57,300 nucleotides of DNA from Thermoplasmata archaeon (GTDB lineage: Archaea; Thermoplasmatota; Thermoplasmata; Halarchaeoplasmatales; Halarchaeoplasmataceae), in assembly GCA_003551675.1 (NCBI GenBank), contig PUNG01000062.1:1-57300 (forward strand), given 5' to 3'. Positions within the stretch are counted from its first letter, which is position 1. The number at the start of each line of letters is the position of its first letter. The position numbers were made by a program, and so were the translations under genes. Shown here piece by piece: positions 18,994 through 28,688 of this stretch. The notes below the pieces were generated by a model. It saw nothing but the letters and a program-made list of their open reading frames with translations, made no database searches and was not told the origin of the DNA.

Positions 18994-20444
18994 TTTCCCA
19001 CCCCTACTCTGATATCTACGAACCGAGCGGGAGCGCAGCCGTGTCCCACCTGCATTGTTTGTGGGGGCTCCCCTTTACCACAGTTCGGGACACCGTGCAG
19101 CTTCCAATCTTCTTCACCTGCGATGGCGTCACAGTTACTCCAGAATTCAGGGGTTATGCCCGTATAAGTGGGATTTTTGATCAGTTCCGTTACTTCTCCG
19201 TTTTCAACGATATATCCTACTTCCGTTCCGAACTGGAAGTTCAGTCTTTTATCATCTATGCTCCAACTTTTTATCCCGTTGAGGAGTATACCGTCTTGGG
19301 TCTCTTCGATGATCTCATCTCTAGACCAATCGCCTGGTTCTAGATTTATATTTGTCATCCTTACCAGCGGTAGATTTTGCCAACCGTCGGCTCTCATGTT
19401 TCCGCTGGGTTCGACTCCTATCTTCGCGGCACCTTCTCTCGATGCCTGGTATCCTACGAACATACCGTCTTTTACCAGGTCCACTTTTTTCGCCTTTACC
19501 CCTTCGTCGTCATAACCGAAGGTTCCAAGTCCTCCCTCTGCCGTTGCATCGGAAACTATATTCACTATATCGGAGCCGTATCTGAGCTCTCCTAATTTAT
19601 CCGGCGTCAAGAAGCTTGTTCCGGCGTAACTCGCTTCTGTACCAAGGGCTCTATCGAGTTCAGTGGGATGACCACAGCTTTCATGCACCTGTAGTATCAA
19701 TTGATTCGTGTCTAAGATCAGATCTTTCTTTCCTTTTGGGCACTGCTTCGCATCGAGAAGGTCTACACCTTCTTTAGCCGTCTTCTCTGCATACTCGATC
19801 AGGTCAAAACTTTTGAAAAATTCGAATCCCTTTGAATTGTAGTCACCGCCGAAAGAGTTGGGGTAGCTCCTCTTCTGGGTATCTTTTCCATCGGAGACGT
19901 TAACGCCCAGCCCACCGCCGGTCATGATCAGATCCTGCTCGATCCTTGCGCCTTCGGTACTAGCAAACTCTTTGAACGTTTTCCAAGCTTTAAAATTACA
20001 CTGCCTAACTTTTATCCTTTCATCTATATCCATCCTCTCGTCAACATCCATCAGATAATCTAGTTTCTCTTCTAATCCCACCTCGAAAGGATCTATTTTG
20101 TACGGTGTAGTGTATTTGTCCTCGTGTATGTCTATCTCTTCCAGGTCTACTTTTACCGAGACTTTAGAGGATGCTTTAGCTATCTTGAGTGCTCTTTTTA
20201 TCGTTTCTTTCATACCTTTTTTACTCATATCCGCCGAGGACGCAAAACCCATACCTTCGTCGAATATCCTTATCCCGTATCCTCTACTCTCACTGCTTTT
20301 TATGGCTTCTACAGCCCCATTTTTGACGTTGATTACTTCGCTTTTCCTCTCACATAGGCGTACGTCGCCATAGGCCACATTTTCCTTCTCTAATCGTTCG
20401 ATCCCGAACACTACTAGGTCCCTCATGTTTGCACCGATATGCAA
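18987..20444 (-). CDS. TldD family metalloprotease
   Basis: LQVHESCGHPTELDRALGTEASYAGTSF (HExxxH-type metal motif), GCAPARFVDIRVG; likely start at 20426. Confidence 0.94.
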   Translation of the reverse strand: MHIGANMRDLVVFGIERLEKENVAYGDVRLCERKSEVINVKNGAVEAIKSSESRGYGIRIFDEGMGFASSADMSKKGMKETIKRALKIAKASSKVSVKVDLEEIDIHEDKYTTPYKIDPFEVGLEEKLDYLMDVDERMDIDERIKVRQCNFKAWKTFKEFASTEGARIEQDLIMTGGGLGVNVSDGKDTQKRSYPNSFGGDYNSKGFEFFKSFDLIEYAEKTAKEGVDLLDAKQCPKGKKDLILDTNQLILQVHESCGHPTELDRALGTEASYAGTSFLTPDKLGELRYGSDIVNIVSDATAEGGLGTFGYDDEGVKAKKVDLVKDGMFVGYQASREGAAKIGVEPSGNMRADGWQNLPLVRMTNINLEPGDWSRDEIIEETQDGILLNGIKSWSIDDKRLNFQFGTEVGYIVENGEVTELIKNPTYTGITPEFWSNCDAIAGEEDWKLHGVPNCGKGEPPQTMQVGHGCAPARFVDIRVGVGKW

Positions 20445-20527
20445 ACAACCCTGTGATATAAAAAGATTACCGTCGCACGAAAAGGTAAATCCTTTATACT
20501 ACACACCCGATTTATAACACGATAATC

Positions 20528-21061
20528 ATGGATAAAAAAACACTAGAAAGATACAGCCTAGAAGAGCTTCTTGGTTATTCTATAGAAGCGGAAAAAAATG
20601 CTACTGGGTACTACAATGATTTTTCGGAAGCCGCCATAGGAAGACTGATGAAAGAGAGGTTCAAAAATCTAGCTAGGGATGAAAAAATTCACGCTAAGGA
20701 GCTTTTAAAAATATACAAAAAAGAATTCGGCGATAAAGATTATGTGGTCCCCTCTGGTGACGAATTACCGAGCCACGAGACCGAGTTCAAATTCGACGAT
20801 GTGAAAAACATGGTGGATTCCCTCGAAAAGGCCATCACCAACGAAAGAAACGCAAAAAAGATATACCTCTACATGGCAGAAAAATGGGATAAATACTCTA
20901 CCGAGTTCCGATACATCGCGATGATGGAAGAAGGACATGCGAAATCGCTCCGCGCGGAGATGAATCTTTTCGAAGGTGAAGCTCAAGGCAAATCCCAGGG
21001 GAAACCCGTAGTCATGGATGAAATCTGGCAGAACGTTAGGAATCGAGATAGGGTCGATTAA
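20528..21061 (+). CDS. Ferritin-like/rubrerythrin-type diiron protein
   Basis: SIEAEKNATGYYNDF..LARDEKIHAKELL and AITNERNAKKIYLYMAEK..IAMMEEGHAKSL: two ExxH helix pairs. Confidence 0.88.
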   Translation: MDKKTLERYSLEELLGYSIEAEKNATGYYNDFSEAAIGRLMKERFKNLARDEKIHAKELLKIYKKEFGDKDYVVPSGDELPSHETEFKFDDVKNMVDSLEKAITNERNAKKIYLYMAEKWDKYSTEFRYIAMMEEGHAKSLRAEMNLFEGEAQGKSQGKPVVMDEIWQNVRNRDRVD

Positions 21062-21723
21062 ACAACCTCGATCTTCTTCAGGATAAGTTCGCCCCGGCTT
21101 CCATCCCATCTTTTTTCTATTTCTCCTATTTTGAATTCTTTATGGAACATCGGGCCACCCAAGACCACACTTTCGTATTCTCCTCCTTCACCGGATAGAT
21201 TGATGCAGTATTTTTTTTCTAGTTTTTTCAGCTCTTCCAAGGTTCTCTCGTTCAGTTTTCTTCCTAACCACCGTTCATCGAGTCCTCTAGCGGATACGCT
21301 GACGATAAAGATCTTAAAGGAATTGTCAAGGAGTTCTGACATGAGCTCGTTTTCATCCATGTTCCACAACGGTGCGAAGAGGTCCAAAGAAAGCTCATTG
21401 GCCATATGTTCTATCCTGCTCATCTGGTAGGTCGAAGCCACAGCACCGGTGATCACCCCTTCTACGTCCAGTGATCCTAATCCCGATTTCAGATCGTCCA
21501 GCTCTTTTTCTTTTTCCCCCGGCGTCTCTATCTTAACGAGTTCCATGCCCAACGAGTCCGCCAGGTCTGGAACCACATGAAGGTTCGGTCGGTGGAACAT
21601 GTAGGAATATTTTTCCTCGGGATATACGGTAACAAGATATCTTATATCCAATCCTAACCTATATGCTTTCCAAAGTGCAAGTGAGGAATCCTTTCCTCCC
21701 GAGAATAATGCGGCGTATTTCAT
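21058..21723 (-). CDS. Diphthine-ammonia ligase (Dph6-like, ATP-PPase fold)
   Basis: MKYAALFSGGKDSSLALWKA PP-loop; EGVITGAVASTYQMSRIE; LSGEGGEYESVVLGGPMF. Confidence 0.93.
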   Translation of the reverse strand: MKYAALFSGGKDSSLALWKAYRLGLDIRYLVTVYPEEKYSYMFHRPNLHVVPDLADSLGMELVKIETPGEKEKELDDLKSGLGSLDVEGVITGAVASTYQMSRIEHMANELSLDLFAPLWNMDENELMSELLDNSFKIFIVSVSARGLDERWLGRKLNERTLEELKKLEKKYCINLSGEGGEYESVVLGGPMFHKEFKIGEIEKRWDGSRGELILKKIEVV

Positions 21724-21735
21724 CTATGAAACAGC

Positions 21736-22893
21736 TCAGATCAGTTTTTGATACTTGGGATGTTTCTTGGTATCTAGTCGCTTTTCTTTTTTCTCGAATA
21801 CTCTTCTTCGGAGACTTTCCATACCTTCGTCTAACGCGCGCATGATGTTCCAATCGAATTTTTTTGCGTAGAACATACCGTGATCAGTAGAGAGACGTAA
21901 TCTGACGCTGTGTTTTGTCTGCTCCCCTTCTGTTTGATGCGTCACCACGTGCACGTTCAGCACCAGGGGTTTGAGCACTTTATTCATCTTCTGTAAGTAG
22001 CCTTGGATAATATCGTACATGTCGTCATAGACTTCTGGTCTTTCATGCAGCCCGGTTATCTGTACATACACGTGATCTTCTTCTCTGAAACTGGTGATTA
22101 TCTCGATGAGATCGAACTGAGTGAGTATCCCTTTAATATCGTCGTCTTCGAGAGCAACCAGAGAGGACACGTCGTTTTTCACCATCTTTTTCGCGGCAGA
22201 ACGTATCTTAGAATCTGTTCGAGTAGTTATAGGGGGTTCCGCCATAACGCTCCGGACTTCTAGGTCTTTGAAAGGAGAATCTTTTTCTCCGGTCCTTTCT
22301 CCCTTCTCCTGCCTTTCCACGGGTAGATGTGTTTCTTCGATGATGTCTCTTATGCCCACCATGCCGCTGAGTTTTCCGTACTTATCCACCACGGGCAGAA
22401 CTCTAACGTCCAGCCTTTTCATCATGGCCTTCGCCTTTCCTATCTTTTCATGCTCGGTGATGGTAGAAGGGGAAGGCGTCATGAATTCATTTACTTTAGT
22501 TTTTTTGAACTCCTCTATCTCGGGAACGATCCTCGTTATGTCGTTCCTACTTATGAATCCCACATAATCTCCTTTTTCAGATATTACGGGTACGCCTCGA
22601 TAATCTGAAGACAGCAGCATCTCGCTTACTTTTACTATGGAGTCGTCTTCATTGACTTTAGGAGGCCTGCTCATCACGTGTCTGAGTTTGGTGGAAAAAG
22701 GAAGATGTCTTTTTTCTATAAATGTGTCGTCGCTTATTATCCCTATCACTTCGTCCTTTTCGACCACAGGGATCTCATCTAAGCCATGTTTTCTCATAAG
22801 ACCTATGGCGTCGGATACCGTATCGTCTTGACTTGCATGCGGTAATCTCTCACTCATAAAGTCCTTCGCTTTAAAATCCTCTATTTTTGCCAT
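21736..22893 (-). CDS. Four-CBS-domain protein with C-terminal HPF/RaiA-like domain
   Basis: Repeated CBS signatures (MRKHGLDEIPVVEKDEVIGIISDD etc.), then VYVQITGLHERPEVYDDMYDIIQGYLQKMNKVLKPLVLNVHVVTHQ..KHSVRLRLSTDHGMFYAKKFDWNIMRALDEGMESLRRRVFEKK. Confidence 0.85.
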   Translation of the reverse strand: MAKIEDFKAKDFMSERLPHASQDDTVSDAIGLMRKHGLDEIPVVEKDEVIGIISDDTFIEKRHLPFSTKLRHVMSRPPKVNEDDSIVKVSEMLLSSDYRGVPVISEKGDYVGFISRNDITRIVPEIEEFKKTKVNEFMTPSPSTITEHEKIGKAKAMMKRLDVRVLPVVDKYGKLSGMVGIRDIIEETHLPVERQEKGERTGEKDSPFKDLEVRSVMAEPPITTRTDSKIRSAAKKMVKNDVSSLVALEDDDIKGILTQFDLIEIITSFREEDHVYVQITGLHERPEVYDDMYDIIQGYLQKMNKVLKPLVLNVHVVTHQTEGEQTKHSVRLRLSTDHGMFYAKKFDWNIMRALDEGMESLRRRVFEKKEKRLDTKKHPKYQKLI

Positions 22894-23070
22894 GTTATCA
22901 CCCTTAATATAATATCACGTCGTGACATATCTTTTTTTCTGTCCTCAATCAGGGAAACAGACTTAAATGTTTTTCCCTTGGTTAGCTGAACGACACGGGA
23001 TCATCTTAGGTTCAAAACAGGGACAAAATGATTTAATATGTAGTACTTGATTCACATCCAAGGTGTTGAT

Positions 23071-24363
23071 ATGAAAGAAGATGCAGATTATATACACGAG
23101 CAGGCGAAAAAGCACGTAGAATGGTTCTCCAAGTCCCTGCCCATGATAGCCTCTGAGAACATAATAAGTCCGATGGCTAGAGATCTGATGCTTTCCGAAT
23201 TTCAGGACAAGTACGCAGAGGGTGCTCCTGGTGACAGGTATTACGAGGGCAACATATACGTGGATAATGTTGAGCGAAAAGTACAGGAATTGGCTAAAGA
23301 CACGTTCGGAGTGGACTACGCCGATGTCAGACCCATCTCGGGTACAAATGCCAACCAAGCGGTTTTGATGGCCCTTGGAGGCTCTGATAAGAGCATAACC
23401 GCCGTAGATGTCTCCTCAGGAGCACATATAAGCAGTGCCAAATTCGGATCGGTGGGCTTCCGAGGCATGGCTCCTAAAACGTATCCATTCAACGTGGAAG
23501 AGATGAACATAGAAGTCGAGGGTACCAAGGAGCTTATCAGGGAAGTGAAACCGGACATAGCCTTATTTGGAAGGTCCGTCTTTTTGTTCCCTCCTCCTCT
23601 TGAAGAACTCCAAGACGTTTTTGAAGAGGTGGGATGTCATGTTTGGTACGATGCTGCTCATGTATTAGGTCTGATCGCGGCAGGCGAGTTCCAGCAGCCC
23701 ATGGAGAACGGTGTAGAGATAATGACAGGTAGTACGCACAAGACCCTTCCCGGCCCCCAGAGAGGTTTGATCCTTGCGAATCCAAGGGACGAGGAGACGG
23801 AAACGGGTCTTTTCTTCGGGATGTTCCCTGGAGTCGTATCCAATCATCACCTGCACACCATGGCCGCTTTAGGTGTTGCCCTAGCCGAGCATCAAAAATT
23901 CGGCGAAGAGTACGCTAAGCAGATAATAAAGAACGCCCAAGCTCTAGGCCAGTCGTTACACGAAAGAGGTATCAAAGTGCTATGTGAACACAAAGGTTTT
24001 ACGGAATCTCACGCCCTTGCTATAGACGTTCAGGATCAGGGCGGCGGTGAAACATTGGTAGAGGCGATGGAAGACGCGAACATGATAGCGAACAAAAATC
24101 TAATGCCGTGGGACGATGTGGACAGCGCCAACGAACCAAGTGGGATAAGATTGGGCAGTCAGGCCTTGACTCGTTTGGGCATGAAAGAAAGTCACATGGA
24201 CGAGGTGGCGGAATTCATTAAAAGGATCGTAGTGGACGACGAAGACCCTGAAAAAGTAAAAAATGATGTGATCGAGTTCAGAAAGGATTTCCAGGAGATA
24301 CACTATTGTTTCTACGAAGGGTTCCCTGCGCACAAGCACCTCAGTATACTAGATTCCAAGTAG
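23071..24363 (+). CDS. glyA: Serine hydroxymethyltransferase
   Basis: MIASENIISPMARDLM, EGAPGDRYYEGN, GSTHKTLPGPQRGLIL PLP-Lys motif. Confidence 0.97.
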   Translation: MKEDADYIHEQAKKHVEWFSKSLPMIASENIISPMARDLMLSEFQDKYAEGAPGDRYYEGNIYVDNVERKVQELAKDTFGVDYADVRPISGTNANQAVLMALGGSDKSITAVDVSSGAHISSAKFGSVGFRGMAPKTYPFNVEEMNIEVEGTKELIREVKPDIALFGRSVFLFPPPLEELQDVFEEVGCHVWYDAAHVLGLIAAGEFQQPMENGVEIMTGSTHKTLPGPQRGLILANPRDEETETGLFFGMFPGVVSNHHLHTMAALGVALAEHQKFGEEYAKQIIKNAQALGQSLHERGIKVLCEHKGFTESHALAIDVQDQGGGETLVEAMEDANMIANKNLMPWDDVDSANEPSGIRLGSQALTRLGMKESHMDEVAEFIKRIVVDDEDPEKVKNDVIEFRKDFQEIHYCFYEGFPAHKHLSILDSK

Positions 24364-24384
24364 AACTCCCAAACCTCTTTTTTT

Positions 24385-24774
24385 TTACTTTATGAGTTCT
24401 TTGTATTCCTGAGCACTCAGTAGCGATTCGACTTCAGACTCGTCACCGATCTCCATAACTGCTATCCATCCTTTACCGTACGGGTCTTCGTTCAAGAGTT
24501 CAGGTTCGGCTTCCAGCTCTGTATTCACTTCGATTATTTTACCCGATATGGGGGCGTAGAGATCGGAAACGGCTTTTACGGATTCGATCACACCCGCCAT
24601 ATCTCCCAGTTTTACCTCTTCGCCTTCCTCCGGCAGTTCCACGTAAACGATATCACCCAGTTCGTCTTGAGCGTATTCCGTGATCCCGTAACGTACTTTT
24701 CCATCCGTGATCTTCACCCATTCGTGCTCTTCGCCATATTTTAAGTCATCTGGTATTTCGCTCATATTTAACAC
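24385..24774 (-). CDS. gcvH: Glycine cleavage system H protein
   Basis: YGEEHEWVKI..GITEYAQDELGDIVYVELPEEGEEV..GVIESVKAVSDLYAPISGKI (lipoyl-Lys motif). Confidence 0.97.
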   Translation of the reverse strand: MLNMSEIPDDLKYGEEHEWVKITDGKVRYGITEYAQDELGDIVYVELPEEGEEVKLGDMAGVIESVKAVSDLYAPISGKIIEVNTELEAEPELLNEDPYGKGWIAVMEIGDESEVESLLSAQEYKELIK

Positions 24775-24828
24775 ACATTCTCAAATCAAATAGAGTTATT
24801 TAATATAATCGGACGTAGGCTTCTTCTC

Positions 24829-26283
24829 CTACTCTTCTCGTGCGTCGTAAACGATCTTGCCTCCCACGACCGTCATCTTCACCTCGATATCCCTTAGATC
24901 ATCAGCGTCTAACGGGTTTTCTGAAAGCACTACGAAATCAGCAAACTTCCCCTCTTCGAAAGAGCCCAATTTCTTTTCATCTCTTGCGGCATATGCTCCG
25001 TTCATGGTGTAGCTCTGAAGCGCGTTGTAAGTGGAGATCCTTTGGCCCAAAACAGGATGATTGATGGCCGAATGAATCCCGTATAGAGGCGACATGGGCA
25101 TATTATCTGAACCGAAGGTCATCTTTATCAAAGCTCTTTGTATGTCCCAAAACGGATCGCACTTCTGTAACCGTTCTTTACCCAATCTTTTTTCGTTCAT
25201 CTCCGAAGGTTGAGACCATTTATAGGCGAAGTTGGGCTGAGTAGACAGTACGAGGTCAATATCTCTTATCCTTTTTATGTATTCTTCCCAAAGCATCTCC
25301 GCATGTTCTATACGATGTCTTAACTCTTTGCTTTTTTCCGAGGCCTCTTCGAATGCATCCAACACAGTCGACATAGCCCTATCTCCTATGGCATGCACCA
25401 TGAGTTGGAAGTCCCTCTCTTCCGCATCTTTGATCATTTCCGTCATATCGTTTTGGTCTAAAAGTAGCATACCCTTGTTTCCAGGATCATCCTCGTAATC
25501 TTCGTTCAAGGCTGCACTCCTCGCACCTATGGATCCGTCGGCATATAGTTTCAAGCCGTTGAGTGATAGAAAATCACTTTTTTCCGTAGGGTGGAGTCCA
25601 TCCGATTCGTTGAAATGGATGTAGCACTTAACTCTAAGGTCTAATGCGCCCTCCTCGTCCAGTTCACAATACGCCTCCCAATCTTCTCTGTCGACGATAT
25701 CGTGCACGCAGGTTATCCCCTCGGAGTGTGCGATCTCGATGGCATCCAAGATCGCCTCTTTCCTTTCTTCCTTGCTTACGGCGATTATCTCTTCTAGATT
25801 CCATACGACCTCTTCTTTTAATAGACCAGTTTCTCTATCCACGAAGTCCCATCCATCCCCTATACTTTCCAAGGCTTCTGAGTTGGCTACCGCCAGATGT
25901 CCACAGATCCTTTTTATGATCACAGGGTGAACTTCACTCACGCTAGCCAGTTCTTCTTTGGTGGGATAAGACGTTTTTTTCCAAACAGTTTCGTCGAAAC
26001 CTACTCCTATGATCCAGTCTCCTTCTTCAGCCTCTTCTTCCTTTTTCTTTAGATAGTACAGGGCCTCGTCAAAACTGTCCGTGTCCGATAGATCGACCCT
26101 TTTAACGTCCAACCCCATCTCGACCATGTGTGTGTGAGAATCTATAAAACCAGGTAAGACAAAATAGCCTGTAAGGTCTATCTTTTCGTCGGATTCCCCC
26201 ATGATCACATCGAAGTCGTCGATGTTCCATATCCTGCCTTTCTCAACTAGGAAACCGTGGTATTGTTCAGACCTTTTTTCCAC
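24829..26283 (-). CDS. Amidohydrolase (YtcJ-like)
   Basis: LPGFIDSHTHMVEMG, KLYADGSIGARSAAL, HAIGDRAMSTVLDAFE, RIEHAEML, FGSDNMPMSPLYGI. Confidence 0.93.
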   Translation of the reverse strand: MEKRSEQYHGFLVEKGRIWNIDDFDVIMGESDEKIDLTGYFVLPGFIDSHTHMVEMGLDVKRVDLSDTDSFDEALYYLKKKEEEAEEGDWIIGVGFDETVWKKTSYPTKEELASVSEVHPVIIKRICGHLAVANSEALESIGDGWDFVDRETGLLKEEVVWNLEEIIAVSKEERKEAILDAIEIAHSEGITCVHDIVDREDWEAYCELDEEGALDLRVKCYIHFNESDGLHPTEKSDFLSLNGLKLYADGSIGARSAALNEDYEDDPGNKGMLLLDQNDMTEMIKDAEERDFQLMVHAIGDRAMSTVLDAFEEASEKSKELRHRIEHAEMLWEEYIKRIRDIDLVLSTQPNFAYKWSQPSEMNEKRLGKERLQKCDPFWDIQRALIKMTFGSDNMPMSPLYGIHSAINHPVLGQRISTYNALQSYTMNGAYAARDEKKLGSFEEGKFADFVVLSENPLDADDLRDIEVKMTVVGGKIVYDAREE

Positions 26284-26342
26284 TGGTATGACATTGCAAT
26301 TGATGAAGCCCTTTTTAGAGATGGTAAAACCCCCTTGATGGG

Positions 26343-26702
26343 TCAGAGTGATCCTCGTATTTCATTTATCGATTTCTTCGTCGCCTCTAAAATATCTTCT
26401 ACTTTACCCCCATCCTCGAGCCGCGTCACGAGTATCGCGGACGAACCACTGTCTTGTATCAGTATACGCGTGTTTTCTAATTCTACTAAAACATATTTAA
26501 GGCGATCTTCGAGCTCAGAAGTAGCCGTCTCTGCTGACCCCAGTAATATGGCGGACATGGCAACGTAAGTTTCCCGATGCGCCTTTTTTGGGACCTCTCC
26601 AGCAATGTGCATCCCACTGCGGGAGACGAGAGTGACATCGCTTATGTACTCGGTATTCCCTATTTCTTTTAATATCCTCTCTAAAGAATCTGCTGGAGAC
26701 AT
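26343..26702 (-). CDS. Roadblock/LC7 domain protein
   Basis: LERILKEIGNTEYISDVTLVSRSGMHIAG..YVAMSAILLGSAETATSEL; start reset to MSPADS. Confidence 0.85.
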   Translation of the reverse strand: MSPADSLERILKEIGNTEYISDVTLVSRSGMHIAGEVPKKAHRETYVAMSAILLGSAETATSELEDRLKYVLVELENTRILIQDSGSSAILVTRLEDGGKVEDILEATKKSINEIRGSL

Positions 26703-26947
26703 GATAACCACTGCTTTTTGAAATGCTAACTGGGATGAGAATGACATTACAAGATTATAAACATTTTCCCTCAAATCTAGATACCTTTTTTTGGGACGAC
26801 GCGAAGTAGGAGATCGTAATGCTAGTATGCTGTCCATGGTGTTACCTGAACACTCTGACGGAGATGCGACGTTCGACCTTGCCGTACTACGACGCGTGAT
26901 ATGCGATATGAAAAGATTATTAAAGCAGCAAGTTGTAGAAACTGACG

Positions 26948-27379
26948 ATGCCGATAAAAAACTTTGAATTAACTGCTATAGACGCCGAAAGATACAGCAA
27001 GAAAGGTGAGAGTAGGAAGAACGTGAAGATAAATCACAACAGTTCGGTCACCAAGATCGAAAAGATCGATAACGAAACCAACAGTATCGATTTCAGATTT
27101 ACGGCCAATTACACAGGGATGGGTATGATCAAGATCGAGGGCAATATAGTACATTCCGGCGGGAGCCCTGAACTTGCTCAAAGATGGATAGAGGATAACA
27201 AGATGCCCAATGAAGTTGCGAAAGAGATACATTCGACGATCATCAAAAATTGTATACCTCAGTCTGTTATAATCGCTAGGGATTTAAGGCTGCCACCTCC
27301 CATACCGTTACCAAAGGTGAATATGCCCGGCAAAGGAAATAAAACCAAACCTGCTAAAGGCGGGATGGAAGTCGCTTGA
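26948..27379 (+). CDS. SecB-like fold archaeal protein (tentative)
   Basis: FRFTANYTGMGMIKIEGNIVHSG..HSTIIKNCIPQSVIIARDLRLPPPIPLPKV resembles archaeal SecB-like proteins. Confidence 0.6.
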   Translation: MPIKNFELTAIDAERYSKKGESRKNVKINHNSSVTKIEKIDNETNSIDFRFTANYTGMGMIKIEGNIVHSGGSPELAQRWIEDNKMPNEVAKEIHSTIIKNCIPQSVIIARDLRLPPPIPLPKVNMPGKGNKTKPAKGGMEVA

Positions 27380-27432
27380 AGTGATCCGGTGGGAGGTATA
27401 AACCAGCGATCATATCTAACTGGGCTGAGAAA

Positions 27433-28023
27433 ATGGTATATCATGAAGGAATCTTGGTCTCCTCCAACGAGGTAATCAACTCTGCTGCAATCGGGGCTGA
27501 AATAACAAGATCTAGGATACGATGTAATATCTATAAACCATCCGATACCGCTAGAAACCTCGAGATAGGGAGTGAATTTACATATTCTTTAACCGACGAT
27601 ATATGTTTATTTTTCAGGAGCGCCTTGACGGGAAGAAACAAGCCCGACCAGGCCGAACTGACGGAAGAAGAACTTCATAGTCAAAAAGGTTTTTTCTACC
27701 CTAAAAGAGCAGCATCAGTTTATTTTTGCAGAGTTGAAGATTTGACCGTAAAAGAGATAAGAGACGAGTATGGGGAAGCGGAGATTAAAAAAATAGAAGG
27801 AAACATATTGTGGAAAGAAGAGATGAGAGAAGCGGAACCACTGGATAGAGACGATGCTTTGATAGATGCCATGGTCCATGCCAGTAGATTGTCCATCGCC
27901 GATGAAAAACAAAGAGAGGGGTTGAGAGAAAAGATAAAAACCATCCTGCGTTCAACGGGTGATGAGTGCGATGATGAGAGGGATATGATAAATAAAATAA
28001 ACGAATACATAGAAAAGTGGTAG
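27433..28023 (+). CDS. DUF447-like archaeal protein (flavin-reductase-like fold)
   Basis: Family resemblance over 196 aa (N-term VSSNEVINSAAIGAEI..IYKPSDTARNL); no catalytic motif verified. Confidence 0.65.
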   Translation: MVYHEGILVSSNEVINSAAIGAEITRSRIRCNIYKPSDTARNLEIGSEFTYSLTDDICLFFRSALTGRNKPDQAELTEEELHSQKGFFYPKRAASVYFCRVEDLTVKEIRDEYGEAEIKKIEGNILWKEEMREAEPLDRDDALIDAMVHASRLSIADEKQREGLREKIKTILRSTGDECDDERDMINKINEYIEKW

Positions 28024-28682
28024 CTATGAAGTTCGATCTACACATACATTCGGTTCATTCAGGAGATTCTAAGTGTAGGCCCGAGGACATAGTCAGGGCC
28101 GCTGAAAAAAAGGGCATGGACGGAATAGCTATCCTTGATCATAACACTATAGAAGGGTACCGAAGGGCAAAGAGAGTGGACACCGAGTTGATAATAGTGC
28201 CAGGTATGGAGGTCAGCACATCCCAAGGCCATATACTAGCTCTGGGTCTCCGGGAAGACATCGTCAGACAAAAGACCGTTTCCGGAGCGATAAAGACCAT
28301 ACGAGGACACGAGGCACTCGCGGTCGCTGCACACCCCTACCGATTCTGGTCCGGTTTGGGTGAGAAGAACGTTCTGAAACACGACTGGGACGCCATAGAG
28401 GGTATGAATGGGAGAGGTTGGTCCACAAGAAACAAACAAGCGCAGGATCTGGCGAAAAGATTGGACCTCCCCATGATAGGCGGGAGCGACAGCCATCAGC
28501 TCAAAACAGTGGGAAAATCTTACACTATCATGGAGAACGTCGAAGACTGGCGCGATGTGATCCAAAAGGTGAAAAAAGGCGAAACCGGTGTAGGAGGGGA
28601 GAACAGAACTTACACGCAAACTTTTTTCTACGTCAGAAGAGCTTTGTTCGGCTGGATATCAAGGGGCTTCAAAAAGATATAG
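28017..28682 (+). CDS. PHP-domain metallohydrolase
   Basis: MKFDLHIHSVHSGDSKCRPEDIVRAAEKKGMDGIAILDHNTIEGY; GGSDSHQLKTVG. Confidence 0.93.
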   Translation: MVAMKFDLHIHSVHSGDSKCRPEDIVRAAEKKGMDGIAILDHNTIEGYRRAKRVDTELIIVPGMEVSTSQGHILALGLREDIVRQKTVSGAIKTIRGHEALAVAAHPYRFWSGLGEKNVLKHDWDAIEGMNGRGWSTRNKQAQDLAKRLDLPMIGGSDSHQLKTVGKSYTIMENVEDWRDVIQKVKKGETGVGGENRTYTQTFFYVRRALFGWISRGFKKI

Positions 28683-28688
28683 GATAAC

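Noticed and set aside
17620-20444. TldD/PmbA pair as a possible peptide-modification cluster
   Set aside because: This pair is widespread in archaea; no precursor peptide or modification gene seen next to it.
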